A DNA stretch of 64,000 bases, from contig JAWHQI010000065.1 in the NCBI GenBank assembly GCA_033032865.1, forward strand, positions 3,162,001-3,226,000. Reading direction: 5' to 3'. The DNA is from Dactylorhiza incarnata (Eukaryota > Streptophyta > Magnoliopsida > Asparagales > Orchidaceae). The translations under genes were made by a program, and so were the position numbers. Shown piece after piece: positions 26,201-37,424 of this stretch (within the stretch, counting starts at the first letter, position 1; every line of letters starts with the position of its first letter). The notes below the pieces were generated by a model. The model was given only the letters and a program-made list of their open reading frames with translations. It was not told the origin of the DNA and did no database searches.

Positions 26201-27882
26201 TCTCATGCACCTCATGTAGTTCACATGGTCTGTGTATAGTGAAAAGGTTGAAAAAGTATAAACATGTAGATTTTGCAGGGTGATTAAGATGTATGGTTAA
26301 TTAGGAGGCAAGAGTGTGCTTGGGGTTGTCGAAAGATCGTCATTCCCTTGGAGTGGAATATAAAACACTTATGGCTAATAAGTGTAATGGTGAGAGGGGT
26401 AGGTTTATGGGTAGTTATCAATAATAGTAAGTGCCTTGGAAATGGAGCTTTGGGGTGTCATCCCATCATAGATCCTAGTACCGCTGCGAGCCCCTCACAG
26501 GGTAGTCCTCGGGAAGTCCATGGTTAACCCAAAGTTGTATGAATAATTTGTGCAAGATTAACTTAATAATACACTCGCTCGCATTTCGTTGATGCGGGCG
26601 TTACTTGGTTTGGTCAGACAAGCAGTAGGCTCGAAGGTTGTAGTTGCGGGCAGGTTTGTCCAGCGAGCAGGTGGCTCGGAAGGTTACGGTGACGGGCAGG
26701 TTAGCCCGGGGAGCTTATGGCTCGGAGGTATATAGTAATCATATTTGCATGTGTATAAAGGTGGTGGGTCTTCGGTATTGATGGTCGTTCATACCAGCGT
26801 TGATACGTTGACTCGGCAAATGTGGATTTGCACTTAACCAAGAAAGTCTGGTGGTCCAGCCAGTAAGAGTACGCAGGCGCTCCGCGGTTTTGCGTTGAGG
26901 TGTACGATAGGTCTAGGTTAAGTAATGTGAATACCAACCTAGAGGTGGGCGAGTCCCAACCCATCGCTTCTGTTTGCCACTACAGGGTATCCTGGGAGTC
27001 TTGCTATCTTCAAAAAGGGGGAACTAAAGGTCTGTGCTCATAGAGTCGAAGTGTGTGAGTTGCACTTGTGTGATCATAACATTACCCAGCATAACTCTGC
27101 ATGTCATGGCATAAGCATTGCATTTCAACCCCTACCCCTAACGTATAAATTGGTTATGAGACTTTTTATACGATAGGTCTTGCTAAACGACCCCTTGTTC
27201 TATAGGTTTGTATGGGCATTCCTATAAATCAATGGTTACTTTTCTACTTTATACTTGTTTTTACTTGCTTACTTTACTTGTTCTTTACCTTGTTTTATTT
27301 ACTGCTTCACATATATAAATACCTGTGTAGTGATAGATACTCATGTAGCTAAGGCATGTCACCTGCTTTGTTTTATACCCCTTGCTGTCCTCCACTTCAT
27401 CCTCTCACTCGGTGCCTAGGGCCACTGGAGGATGGATAGAGGGAAACGAGGCTTAGTCTTTTTGACTAACGGTCGGTGAACCATATCATTTTAGGGGATC
27501 GAGGAGACGCAGCACCACCAGAGGCCGCTGCAGATGGAGGTGGGTCAGTCTAGCACGGGAGCACCAGTTTCAGGATCCGTGAGTGTCTTCGAGTAGATTT
27601 TGCTTTCGCGAGTGATTTGTAGTGAGGACATGATGTAGTGGGTATGAGCCATTTATATTGCTATCTTTTATTTCAGTTATTATCTGTGGACATCTCTATT
27701 TTATGATATCAATATAACATGTGATTTGTGGATTTGTCTTCATTTATACTTCTCTTTTTTGTGATCGATATTGCCGGGAGGATCAGCGCTTTGTAGTGGC
27801 GACCTTCCCGTGTGTTGGTGTCACCGCAAAGCGACAGTTCTGGGCATAAGACCCGGTTTGTTGAAAAAAATGGGGTCTTACA
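23289..27882 (+). mobile_element. X-family solo LTR (plus), 4,594 bp
   Basis: It starts TGTAACATCACC and ends GGGGTCTTACA. It interrupts a 74-bp satellite unit: CCCAAA precedes it and CAAAGG follows, so CAAA (4 bp) is duplicated. The sister copy lies head-to-head 826 bp away. A TATA-like box at 24,125 would give a U3 of about 0.8 kb. No coding region was found. A segment at 23,570-23,890 is rich in GCGCTAGCG-type short palindromes. Confidence 0.82.
24125..24133 (+). promoter_or_regulatory. Probable LTR promoter TATA box
   Basis: CTATAAAAG occurs in the X plus LTR, about 840 bp from its left end and followed by a G/A-rich stretch. It is a reasonable U3/R promoter candidate for the retroelement family, not for a host gene. 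Confidence 0.35.
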
Positions 27883-28156
27883 CAAAGGCCTAGGCTTAGG
27901 CTGACTCACGCACTCGAGGCCTAAAGTGACGATGTTCGAGGGGTCAACAACTAGCCCAAAGACCTGAGCTTAGGTTGACTCGCACATTCAAGTCTTAATG
28001 TAGCGATGCTCAAGGGGTCAACGACCAGCTCAAAGGCCTGAGCTTTGGTTGACTCATGCACTCACGGCTTAAAGAGGCGATGCTTGAGGGGTCAACGACC
28101 ATACCAAAGGCTTAGGCTTAGGTTGACTCAGGCACTCGAGGCTTAAATCGGTCTGG
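27883..28156 (+). repeat. 74-bp satellite, segment C (about 3.7 units)
   Basis: The satellite continues after X plus with the same TTAGGTTGACTC and CTCGAGGGGTCAAC motifs. It ends where a unique ~390-bp stretch leads into the minus-strand integrase relic. In the direction of the relic, the array is therefore the 3' untranslated region. Confidence 0.85.
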
Positions 28157-29227
28157 TATCTCGTCGAACCTTTTAGATGATGAATTCATCCTCCTTTTAT
28201 AAACTAACAGGTGGGCAAGAAGGATGAGCCTTGGGGGCTAGTCGACCAACTTACAATGGGGGGAGCTGTCGTAGACGTGATTGAAAGGGTGTGGTCTTAT
28301 GAGAACTCACTATACCCAATGCATCATCCCCTTACTCGGTCGAAGGTCCTGAATGGGGAGGTGAATATTCATGATTTAGAACGTTCGCGGCGATCATGCG
28401 CTCTTCGACTTATTTATCCCAGCACAAAATCGAGTCAGAACCAGCTTGTTTAGAGAAACGTGAAGATTGTATTGAATGTAATATCACAAAAATTAGAGGG
28501 GTACCCGTTACAAGTCTCATGCTCGATGCTCGTCCTGAGTCGTCGGCTCAGGGATAGAACCTTTTCATGTCATCCCCGCTCCATGTGTTTTCGAGTGCCT
28601 CGCCTTCTTGATTTTGCAGGCGGTAACCTCTGGTCTTCAGAGCTTCTAGGATTACGAATGGTCTTTCCCAATTAGAATTGAGTTTCCCCATCATCGTCGA
28701 TCTGGTGGCGGCGGCGACCTTCTTCAATACCAGGTCGCCTTTTTCGAATTGCTTATTTCAGATGCTCTTGTTGAAGTACTTAGCCATCCTCCTCTTGACT
28801 TGCCATGACGAGGTCCCGAAGCTCTTCTACAGAATAAGATTCCTTTAGATCCTCGTCATTTTCGAGCCGCCACTCTTCGTTTCCCTCTTCGTCCGCAACC
28901 ACTCTTGGACGGAGTTTCTCCGGTGGACGAATTTGAAGTGGTTCTGAGTGCCTATAGGACAGAGGGGAGTTGCTCCATCCAATTGTCTCGCAGATTCTCA
29001 ACCATCTTTTTAAAGAGAATAAACTTGTTGGCGGCCTACACCTGGTCGTTGCTTCGGGGATGATGCACCGAGGTGAAGCGCAGGTTGGTCCCTATATGTC
29101 TGCATAATTCTTCTATCTTGACGTAGGCGAACTGAGATCCATTGTCCATGACAATGGCCTGGGGTATACCGAACTGGCATACGATATCTCCCCATAGGAA
29201 ATTTCTCACCACCTAAGATGTAGTTTT

Positions 29228-30327
29228 TGTTGAGTTTTCCTTAGGGGTAGACACATCGGATGTGCACAGCAGAATATTCAAGAACAACCCAAAAGAGATA
29301 TAATAGGATCTTGCTCAAATCATGAATCAAGAAATTGAAACAATAAATCAGAATACCTGTGCATAATCGAGTAGAGACTCAATCAGACTACTCAATAAAT
29401 TGCTTTGCTTGAATCGGAATCCTATTCTGAGTCATCTTCCATGTTCTGCATCTTTGTCGAGATCAACGACTAGGTCTGATGGAGTTAGCGCAAAAGTAGA
29501 TATGCGCCTCTACAGAATTCCACACATGCGAAGGAGAATCTGGGTCAGAGAAGGAATGCCCTCAGTGTCTCCACAAATTACTAGATTTGCCTAATGGAGA
29601 GGCGACGATGATGACGACGGCCAGACGGGTCTTCTGGAATAGGCGGCGGGATCTCAGGAACGCTTCCGTATCGATCTCCAAAATGGGGCTTATAAAATTA
29701 CCTAATCGTCTAGCTATTTATACCCAGGGACATAAAAGCTGGTGACAGCTTTCGTTATCCGCAGACCCAGATTTAATAGAGTGTACAATGAATATCGTCG
29801 GGATGACCCTATCGTCGAGACAATATCGACGATATCGTCATGACGATCTATGTCGTCAAGATTACCCATATCGTCGAGACAATCTCGACAATATCACGTA
29901 GCATCTCGATGATCCATATCATCATGATGACTGAAATATCGTCGAGAGAGTCTCGACGATATCGTCGTGAAAATTCATATTGTCGAGACAATCTCGACGA
30001 CATTAATCATCTAATCGATATTCATAATATTGACTTGATGATCCCGACGACAAACATCTGTCATGGCGACATTCACAATGTCATCTATAAGTCTTCTTGA
30101 CATGCTCCATACAATATTCATAATATCTAAGGAGCATTTCCCGAACCAATTCAACTCCAATTAGTCATTGGATTAGTCCTTTCACTCATATCCAATATGG
30201 GAAAGACCAACACAATCCTTCCTCCAATTTCTGCAAATGCTCTTATGTACGACCCTATAGGCTCATATCGCGTTGGCAGCGAAACTAACTGCTTGATTAC
30301 TTCTGGATCACAGTAGAAACTCCAACA
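29228..30327. mobile_element. Solo LTR (1,100 bp) inside the integrase relic
   Basis: It starts TGTTGAGTTTTCC and ends CTCCAACA, flanked by a perfect 5-bp duplication GTTTT (29,223-29,227 and 30,328-30,332). Removing it rejoins the two halves of the integrase core (KALAKT and FLWGDIV) at the place expected from the intact gypsy copy. No internal region is left. Family not determined. Confidence 0.85.
29800..30060. repeat. Cluster of short palindromes based on TCGTCGAGA
   Basis: Within the solo LTR, TCGTCGAGACAATCTCGACG and variants recur about six times at roughly 40-60-bp spacing, interleaved with ATCGTCATGACGAT-type palindromes. Each could form a small hairpin or serve as a dyad binding site. 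Confidence 0.75.
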
Positions 30328-30690
30328 GTTTTTGCCAAGGCTTTTGCCTCTATCCACTTTATGAAGTAGTCAATCATCATAAGGAAGAATTGACGTTGTC
30401 CACTGGAAGGGGGAAAGGGCCTTATCATGTCCATTCCTTATCTGGATAATGGCCAGGGGGTGATGCCCTTAGTTGTTGGGCCAACAATAGCTGCAACGAA
30501 GCGAAGAGCTGGAACTTCTGACATCTCTGAGCGAAATTCTCACCATCCTTTTGAATGGTCGGTCAGAGGTATCCTTGCCATATGATCCTCTTCTCTAGCG
30601 TATGACTCGTTGAGTGGATGCCGCACTCGCCAGACTGTATTACTTCTCAAGAATCATGCACCAAGTAGCTAGTATTTATTACTTTGATAG

Positions 30691-31451
30691 TCACCTTGCA
30701 TATATGGAAAAAGCAAGAGAGGCCCATCAACTCTGTAGTGTAACAAGAGATCTATAGAAAGGAGATGAGAAGAGTTCAGTTGAAAGAGGAAAATAAACCC
30801 CTAAGTAGGGCTAGAAGAAAAAGCTTGCCGACTCTACATGTTGCCTGCAAATCACCTGGAACTTCACAAATATGGAACCATAGGGATTTCTCTAGCCGAC
30901 AGCTTGGATATCTGCAGACTTCTTCATCGCTGGAAACCTAAACCAGTGAGAGCTTTTGTCGCCAAGAGGGGAAGGGAAATGAGAACTCAACATGGCTCGC
31001 TGCAGGGATGATCAGCTTGCAGATCTCGACGAGGAACCAAAAGCGAGCTTGCAGATCTCAGCGGGGAGCCAACTTCGACGAGCTTGCAGTTCTCAAAGGA
31101 GGGAAAATGAGAACGATGCCGTTCTCGAAGGGGCTTGTTGGTGCTCCAAGTGTCAGCCTCAAAACGATATAAAATACCCTTTAAGACCGGCGGTTTTAAA
31201 ACGGAGGTATACCAAATGCTTTACACAATTTCCTATACATCTCAGTTCCCATCAGAATGGAGTCCCGATGGCTTCTCAAACAAGATAATTTTTTCCAACA
31301 GAATTCCGTTTCCAAATTCCCGTTCATGGCCAATCAGTAGGGTATGCGTGACATACATTTTTTAAGCAAGAGACCGTAGAGAGGGGAAGTCTCCAGAAGT
31401 TCTCCTAAGAGATTCAAATATCCGTCCAAATGTTGGTCCCAAAAAATCTGC
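30691..31451. other. No gene seen
   Basis: This is sequence between the Tat relic and the Mutator-like element. It contains a short imperfect triplication around GAGCTTGCAGATCTC (about 31,012-31,095). No protein domain was recognised in the open frames. Confidence 0.5.
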
Positions 31452-31460
31452 CTCAAATAG

Positions 31461-31777
31461 GGAAATTTTTTTGAACCGGGTAGCGTGCCCTCCTGTAGGA
31501 ACGGGTTTAAAAGACGTATTTCAAAAATTAGGTGGGCCCACTCTCGTCTTCTCCTCTCGACGTAATTTGTCCTCTCGACGGCTAGACGGCTCCACGGGAC
31601 GAGGGAGCTTTAACCTATGCGACGGCCACATTTTCCCTTCTGCGGCCTCCCTCCTCGCCGGCGAAGTCACATCTCTGGACGGTGTGAAAGACATTGATGT
31701 CGGCTTCCTCGGCCTTCCTCCTTGTCGACGAAGTCACGCCTCTCGACGGAGAAAGCCATTGTTGCCGACACCCGTGA
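31461..31777 (+). repeat. Left terminal inverted repeat of the MULE
   Basis: Its complement is at 37,425-38,177. Shared blocks include CGGGTAGCGTGCCCTCCTG, AGGAACGGGTTTAAA and, at the inner end, GAGAAAGCCATTGTTG. GC-rich segments in the inner half resemble coding-like sequence but occur in both repeats. Confidence 0.9.
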
Positions 31778-31953
31778 CTTCAGAGCAGTAACGGGAGGTT
31801 TGTTTTCTTCCACTGAAACTATGTATAGATGTATCTGCCATTTATGTCTAGTTTTTAATTGGGCAAGTGTTTTTCAAGATCGAGCGTTTACAGAGCATTC
31901 TCGCCCACAACATATCCTTGGAAAAAGGTTCCATTGAGCAGGGGAGTACTGAA

Positions 31954-34357
31954 ATGGGGTTCAACAGTGGCGAAATGGATAAAGGCAGCGATGTAAGTCT
32001 GCACCAACTGTTATTTAAAGTACAACTGTATTTATACAAATCATTAGAACTGTATATGGATCTAATGTGTTATATAATTTGCTACAATTCAAAAATGAAA
32101 ATCATACTTTCCCTGTTGTCCATTCAGAGGAAGAGGCATATGCTTTGTATTGTGATTATGCACACAAAACCGGATTTAGTGTTCGTAAAGAACACCTTAT
32201 TTATTGGACTCATGCTAGAATTATCAAAATGCGTGAATATACCTGCTCCAGGACCGGAAAGAAGCACACAAAACTGTCACCAATTAAATATCGTAAATTA
32301 GACACTCGAACCAGTTGTCTAGCTTGCTGTCATTTTAGAACTGATAAAAATGCTCAGAATTGGACGGTTGTTAAGTTTGTGGAGGAGCATAATCACCCTC
32401 TTGCAGTGGAGAAAGAGAGGCATTTGCTAAGGTCAAATTGGAAGGTATCAGAACTACAGGGCAATCTTATAAAAAATATGACAGAGGCTGATATAAAAAC
32501 CGTTCAAGCGTACAATTTCCTGTCTGAAGAAGTTGGGGGTTTTGAAAATGTCAATTTCAGCAAGGTTGATGCCTATAACTATGTCCAATGAGCTAAAAAA
32601 GCTTTAATTGAAAATGGTGACTTGATCAGTTAGTTTGCTAAATATGCTACAAACCAGACAACTTGAGGATAATATGTTCTCATATGAAGTCCAGACAGAT
32701 GAACTAAATAGGTTGACTAGTTTTTTTGGATGGATGGGCGCGGTAAGATTGACTACGATTGTTACGGTGATGTTATTATTTTTTATACTACTTACAGATT
32801 AAATAAATACAATTTGGCGTGCGCTCTATTCATTGTTGTTAACAATTATTGGCAGAGTGTTTACGTCGGTTGCACTTTCATTGCAGAGGAGACCATTGAT
32901 TCTTTTTGTTGAGTTTTTGAGACATTTCTTAAGTTCGTTGGTGGGAAACAACCCATAACTATTTTCACTGACCAAGATCAGGTTATGGCGGTTGCTATTG
33001 AGTGTGTTTTCACCACCAGCCGACATCGGTTGTGTCAATGGCACATCTCCAAGAAAGTCCTTCTAAAGTTCATTGTTTTAACCATGACAAAGGTGTTCGA
33101 GGTTTATTCTACCAATGCATGAGCCAATGTGACTGTGAATTCGAGTTTGATCACTATTGGAATGAGATGATGTTGAAAGGAAGCTTACAGGACAATAGAT
33201 GGTTGAGGGACCTATATGCAGTTTAGAGGAAGTGGTCAACTGCCTACAATAAGGATGTATTGGATCTCAGCATTTTTTTGACTCAAAGGAGCGAATCTGC
33301 AAACCATGGATTGCATGGTTGTTCCAAGGCAATCAGCTCTATTGTAGAGTGCTTCATCGGTTTGGAGAAACTATTTTCGACGTGGCGGAGAGTTGAGTTC
33401 GATGAAGATTTTAAGTGCACACAAGGTAGCGTTTGTTTAAAATATAAAGGTTCCAGCATACTGAAGCAGGCTTCAAAGATTTACACCAAAAAAATGTTTT
33501 CTATCTTCGAGAAATCATTCATGGAGGGGGCTGTTGGGGTTAGCATAGTCGATGAGATGAGATACGAGGATGATAGTATCTCATACGTGACCTCACTTGG
33601 TGACGAAGATCAAGACGGTAAAAGATGGTTTGTAAACTTCAATGGTAGTACATGCGCAGTAGAATGTTCTTGCCGAGGATTTGAAACCAAAGGTATTCTA
33701 TGTAAACACGTTTTGCGGATATTCATTCATAGAAATGTAAAGCAGATTCCCGCCCAATATTTACTCAAACGATTCACTTTGAATGCTAAGAAAGGTATTT
33801 ACCTTCCATGCACACCTTCAATGGCCCAATGCGAATCAAATGTGGTTTTCAGGAACCATTTAACGAAGTTTACATATGACTTAGCCCTCCAAATTGAGAG
33901 CTGCCAACCGGCAAGGGAACTTGTTATGACTTCCATGAATGATTTGGCTCGGAGGGTTGAAGTTATGGTGATTGGGGATGACCATGTGAACGTAAAAAAT
34001 GACACAAAATTAAGGGACCCGCCGACAAAGCGACCAAAAGGCGTTTCGAACGCATGGCCTAAAGCACATTGGAAAAAAAAAACAACAAAATTCCAAGTAT
34101 TGTATTTCCTATCTCAAATTTATCCAAGACCTTGATTTTTATTTTATCATAGCAAGTTAATAAAGCTTAATATTTCAATTGTAGGAAAGAAAGTTGCAGC
34201 GAAGAAAAGAACAGTTCCGACGCACAATTTCCTCGATTCTGTTCTTGCGCACCAAACAACTCCATCGGCCAATCCTACAGCTTTTGATCCCCAAGAAGAC
34301 TTTGAGTTGGATTTGTCATTTAATTTTTCGAGCATCCCAGATATTTTCAAACCATGA
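31954..34357 (+). pseudogene. FAR1/MURA-type MULE transposase, decayed
   Basis: Domain order is that of FAR1-related transposases. An N-terminal DNA-binding (WRKY-GCM1-like) zinc finger lies at about 32,100-32,420 (EEAYALYCDYAHKTGFSVRK, YTCSRTGKKH, EEHNHPL). The MULE transposase core follows at about 32,720-33,070 (GDVIIFYTTYRLNKYNL, FTDQDQVM, RLCQWHISKKV). A SWIM zinc finger is at about 33,656-33,715 (VECSCRGF and CKHVLRIF). A short last exon after a small intron near 34,100-34,185 ends at 34,357. A first mini-exon (31,954-31,992) with a GTAAGT donor is possible. Damage includes stops near 32,589-32,660, a TGG-to-TGA change at 32,910 inside the core, a frameshift near 33,100 and a stop at 33,222. 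The SWIM half is still open for 291 codons. Confidence 0.82.
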
Positions 34358-34961
34358 AACGAAGCATGTTTTGTAATTTTTTTTTTTGGGGATGTTCAAA
34401 GTAGAACTAATCTTAATGATATGATGTATGAATTGATTGAGCTCAACCTGCATCTCTACTCATTTCATTCAGACGTCTGTAGATAGATTCATCATTTTGT
34501 TCACGTCTATATGTACATATCTACTCTTTTTATTTTGTTCGCACCAGCATGTTGGCGCTGCTTCCTGCATCTATTCTTTTTATTATTTTGCGAAAGAGCT
34601 AAAGGAAGCAGCATTAAGGAAACATTGTGGATGCCATAATCTAAAGCAGCTGGTTTAGCATCAGCCTCCAATACTGTTGTTAATGCCACCAAGCACAAAA
34701 TCATTGCTGCTGTGTTTTCCTTACATCCATCATTTTGTCACTACTCTGAATAACACACTTGTGTGTTGTGCTACTGTAACAATGAATTTCATCACGAAAA
34801 CACGATGAAATATGCAATAATTGGAGTAAACGAATGCACCAGTGCTTGTAACTTAATTGAAAAGGGGGCCATAGCACAATGAAATTCTGAAACTAATATT
34901 CAAGTGCAATAATGAATCTTTAATAATGATACAAGAACATGGCACAATGGAAGTGCAGTAA

Positions 34962-37333
34962 TTAAGCAGAAAATAATTTGTCATCATTAGAAATAATTAT
35001 GTCAGCAAATGTCCGAAAGATGGCGCTTGCTATTTCCACGCGAAATCGTGGCATCTCCTTGTACCACTCCTTTTTTTCTTTCCAGGAAAATGACTTGGTC
35101 GACAACGCCGCCTCCATGAATTTCATCACGAAAATGCCGCAATCGTCCCCGTTATCTTGCTTTGGCAAATCAGGAACTTCGTTAATAGGTCAGTTGATAA
35201 TATTTGCTGGCAATGCTTCCATGGCCTCCTCATATAAAGTCCTTACCTGCATGATACCTAAGAAGTTAGAAATCACATAAACTAAACGTTCATATGGGAG
35301 TGTGATGGTCACTAGTGTGAGTGTACCAAATTCCAAAGGGCAGAACGATGATGGCCACTTCTAGGCTGAGAATCATAGAACTCCCAGGACTGTTCCTTCA
35401 AGCGGCCGACAAGCAATGTCCAATGGGACGACATATGACAGGGCATAAGTATTACATCAGATGCCGCGAAACTGGATAATGTTATGTGGCTCAACAAGTC
35501 CTTGCTATTTGGAACCTTGTCGATCTTATAATACTGCATGATTAACAGATGAAAATACTATCAATGTCCAGAGCTATCAATGTCCTACTCCACATGCTAG
35601 GATCAAATTTTAAAGGTTTAAAAGGAAGAAGCTGCGTTAAAGTACGTACTGCATGATTAGGTGAAACGTATAAGAAACGTTTCATTCCTCGTGATGACCT
35701 TTCCTGCTTCGACCCAAGGAACACATCTATAAGCCTTCCCCGGAACTTGAACCGAACATGTTTTTTTTGCGGGGCTTTCCACGATAATGATTTCGGTATG
35801 TTGGGTGGAAGAGGGAGTGGTGGGGGACACTTTAGGCTGGGGTGTGAATGGTGTGGGTGATGGTGTACGACGATGGGATTGAGAAATGCCCGCTTGCAAC
35901 TTCTTAAACCAACTTTCGCAAAATGACTTCAAAGAGCCCTCGACCTTACCAACTTCTTCTCGTATAAAAACATGGAGCCGAGATTCCATTAAGCTCCAAA
36001 CTTCATCTCCATTTCCTCTCTTCTCCTTCTTCTCCCAACCCTCCTAAACAATCTCTTCTCAGTTTTCCTAACAACCTTTCTCTTTATTTCCTCAAACTTC
36101 ATTTTGTCCTTCTCCTTCTCAATATCCTCAAAATTCGAGTCCTCAACATCCATTTTCTTCCTGGCATCCGTAGCATTCTTCATACCTCTTCCCTTCCTCT
36201 TACTTGGCTTCACATCTTCAAAATCAGAGTCCTCCTCCTCTGACCCTAGGAGTTGTTTCTCTTCCTCCTCTACACTGCTAAACTTGTATCTAACCTACAA
36301 GATATAACAAAACGTAGTACATTTGTAAAGACAAAAGGATGGGTGTAAATAAATAAACCTGATTGGGTTTCATCAGCTCACTCCGCAAGTCCAAACAAAA
36401 CTTCGCATTATACCTCAATTTGTCTGACCATCGACAAATTCTGGGCCGAGCCAGGAAGTGTACTACTCTTTGTACATTGGTGTGCTCAAAGAACCACACC
36501 TACAACAACACATGTTAGTTTAAAATTTATATTTGATAAAACATTAACTCGAATATAAACGAAATTCTTACCAATAATACAGTCGAGCAGCCTTCGAAGT
36601 AGCCTAAACATGTGTCCTCCTCTCGGACTGCGTTGGCACGACTCAGGCAGTCTAGCTGTGTATGCAAGAAAGCATGAATAGCCTTGGGCCAGTTGTACTC
36701 TCTTAATGCACCCAGACCATCCTCCAACATGCCCAGACAATTTGGGATCCTTATAGTCTCCAGAGGGAAGAAAAAAACAATCAACAAATACCTAATCAGT
36801 GTACTCACTCGCCGATGCTCCAGATCCGGGGACCATTCCTCATTTACAAGAATGCGCATCTCATTGAGCAAGTCCATGTGGGAAAGCTCCATACAAGGGA
36901 GTCTAGAAAAAGAAAACTCCCGACCACGATTTGGTAGCCCAAATATCATGGCTACTTCATTAACTGAAATTTTCAGGTAATATGGACCTATTGGGAAACA
37001 CCTCTCGTCCCTTCTATATAGCTTCACAAGGACATACATCAGAGGTATGTTCTGCGGCAATGAGGGCATGGAGAATAAAGTCAAAACATTTGCTTCCCTC
37101 AGAATATGTTTGGAATCATCCGAAATCACATCGAGGAGGGACGGGCATTCACAACAAACGTCGAAACAACACAACGACAACTCAAGTATTTGCTGCCAGA
37201 CATCTGAGTACAACAAAAGAAATACAGTTGTATGCAAAGTTGTAAATACAGTTGTACTTACAATTGTAATAACAGATGAAAATACAGTTGGATACAAAGT
37301 TGTAAATACAGTAGTATGCACAGTTGTAAACAC
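34962..37333 (-). pseudogene. Transposon-borne Ulp1-like (C48) cysteine protease
   Basis: This is a multi-exon minus-strand gene. The N-terminal part (about 37,200-36,540) holds KISVNEVAMIFGLPNRG and YFEGCSTVLL, continuing at 36,499 with WFFEHTNVQR and RPRICRWSD. It is the kind of domain that precedes Ulp1 in plant transposons. A lysine/arginine- and acid-rich linker (36,213-35,990) and a proline-rich stretch follow. The protease domain is at 35,539-34,962: HWTLLVG supplies the histidine, WEFYDS the aspartate, and QDNGDDCGIF the glutamine and nucleophilic cysteine. All four catalytic positions are kept. An in-frame TGA at 35,190-35,192, where tryptophan is expected, lies just before the cysteine motif. 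The copy is therefore probably inactive unless I have misplaced the exon. Confidence 0.72.
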
Positions 37334-37340
37334 AAACCTC
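37226..37340. repeat. Short subterminal repeats in the MULE
   Basis: Variants of AAATACAGTTGTA and AAGTTGTAAATACAGT recur about six times, some inverted. Subterminal repeats are typical transposase-binding regions, but that role here is inference. Open frames across it give a TTVFTTL-like simple peptide and are not called. Confidence 0.65.
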
Positions 37341-37424
37341 GGTTTACTGCTCTGAAGCGGCGGGAGAAAGGATTAGCAGGTACTTGGAGTAACAGGTAAG
37401 AAGATGGTCGGAGTTAGGAAGAGC

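Larger units (their letters stand above)
28550..30690 (-). pseudogene. Tat-lineage Ty3/gypsy integrase relic
   Basis: Read on the minus strand, 30,660 down to 30,330 shows the zinc-finger region (HSGECGIHS, LEKRIIWQGYL, CQKFQLF) and the start of the integrase core (IDYFIKWIEAKALAKT). After a 1.1-kb solo LTR insertion the core resumes with FLWGDIVCQFGIPQAIV, DNGSQF and HHPRSNDQVEAANK, then RDNWMEQLPSVL. The C-terminal region continues as KQFEKGDLVLKKV, GKLNSNWE and TWSGDDMKRFY down to about 28,560. Every block aligns with the better-preserved gypsy at 45.1-48.3 kb, so both are the same lineage. Many stops and frameshifts make it non-functional. Reverse transcriptase and RNase H are not visible to its right. 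Confidence 0.8.

Noticed and set aside
36527..37333. N-terminal TTVFTTL repeat peptide of the Ulp1-like frame
   Set aside because: The portion above about 37,215 translates subterminal transposon repeats. I consider only the downstream part genuinely coding.
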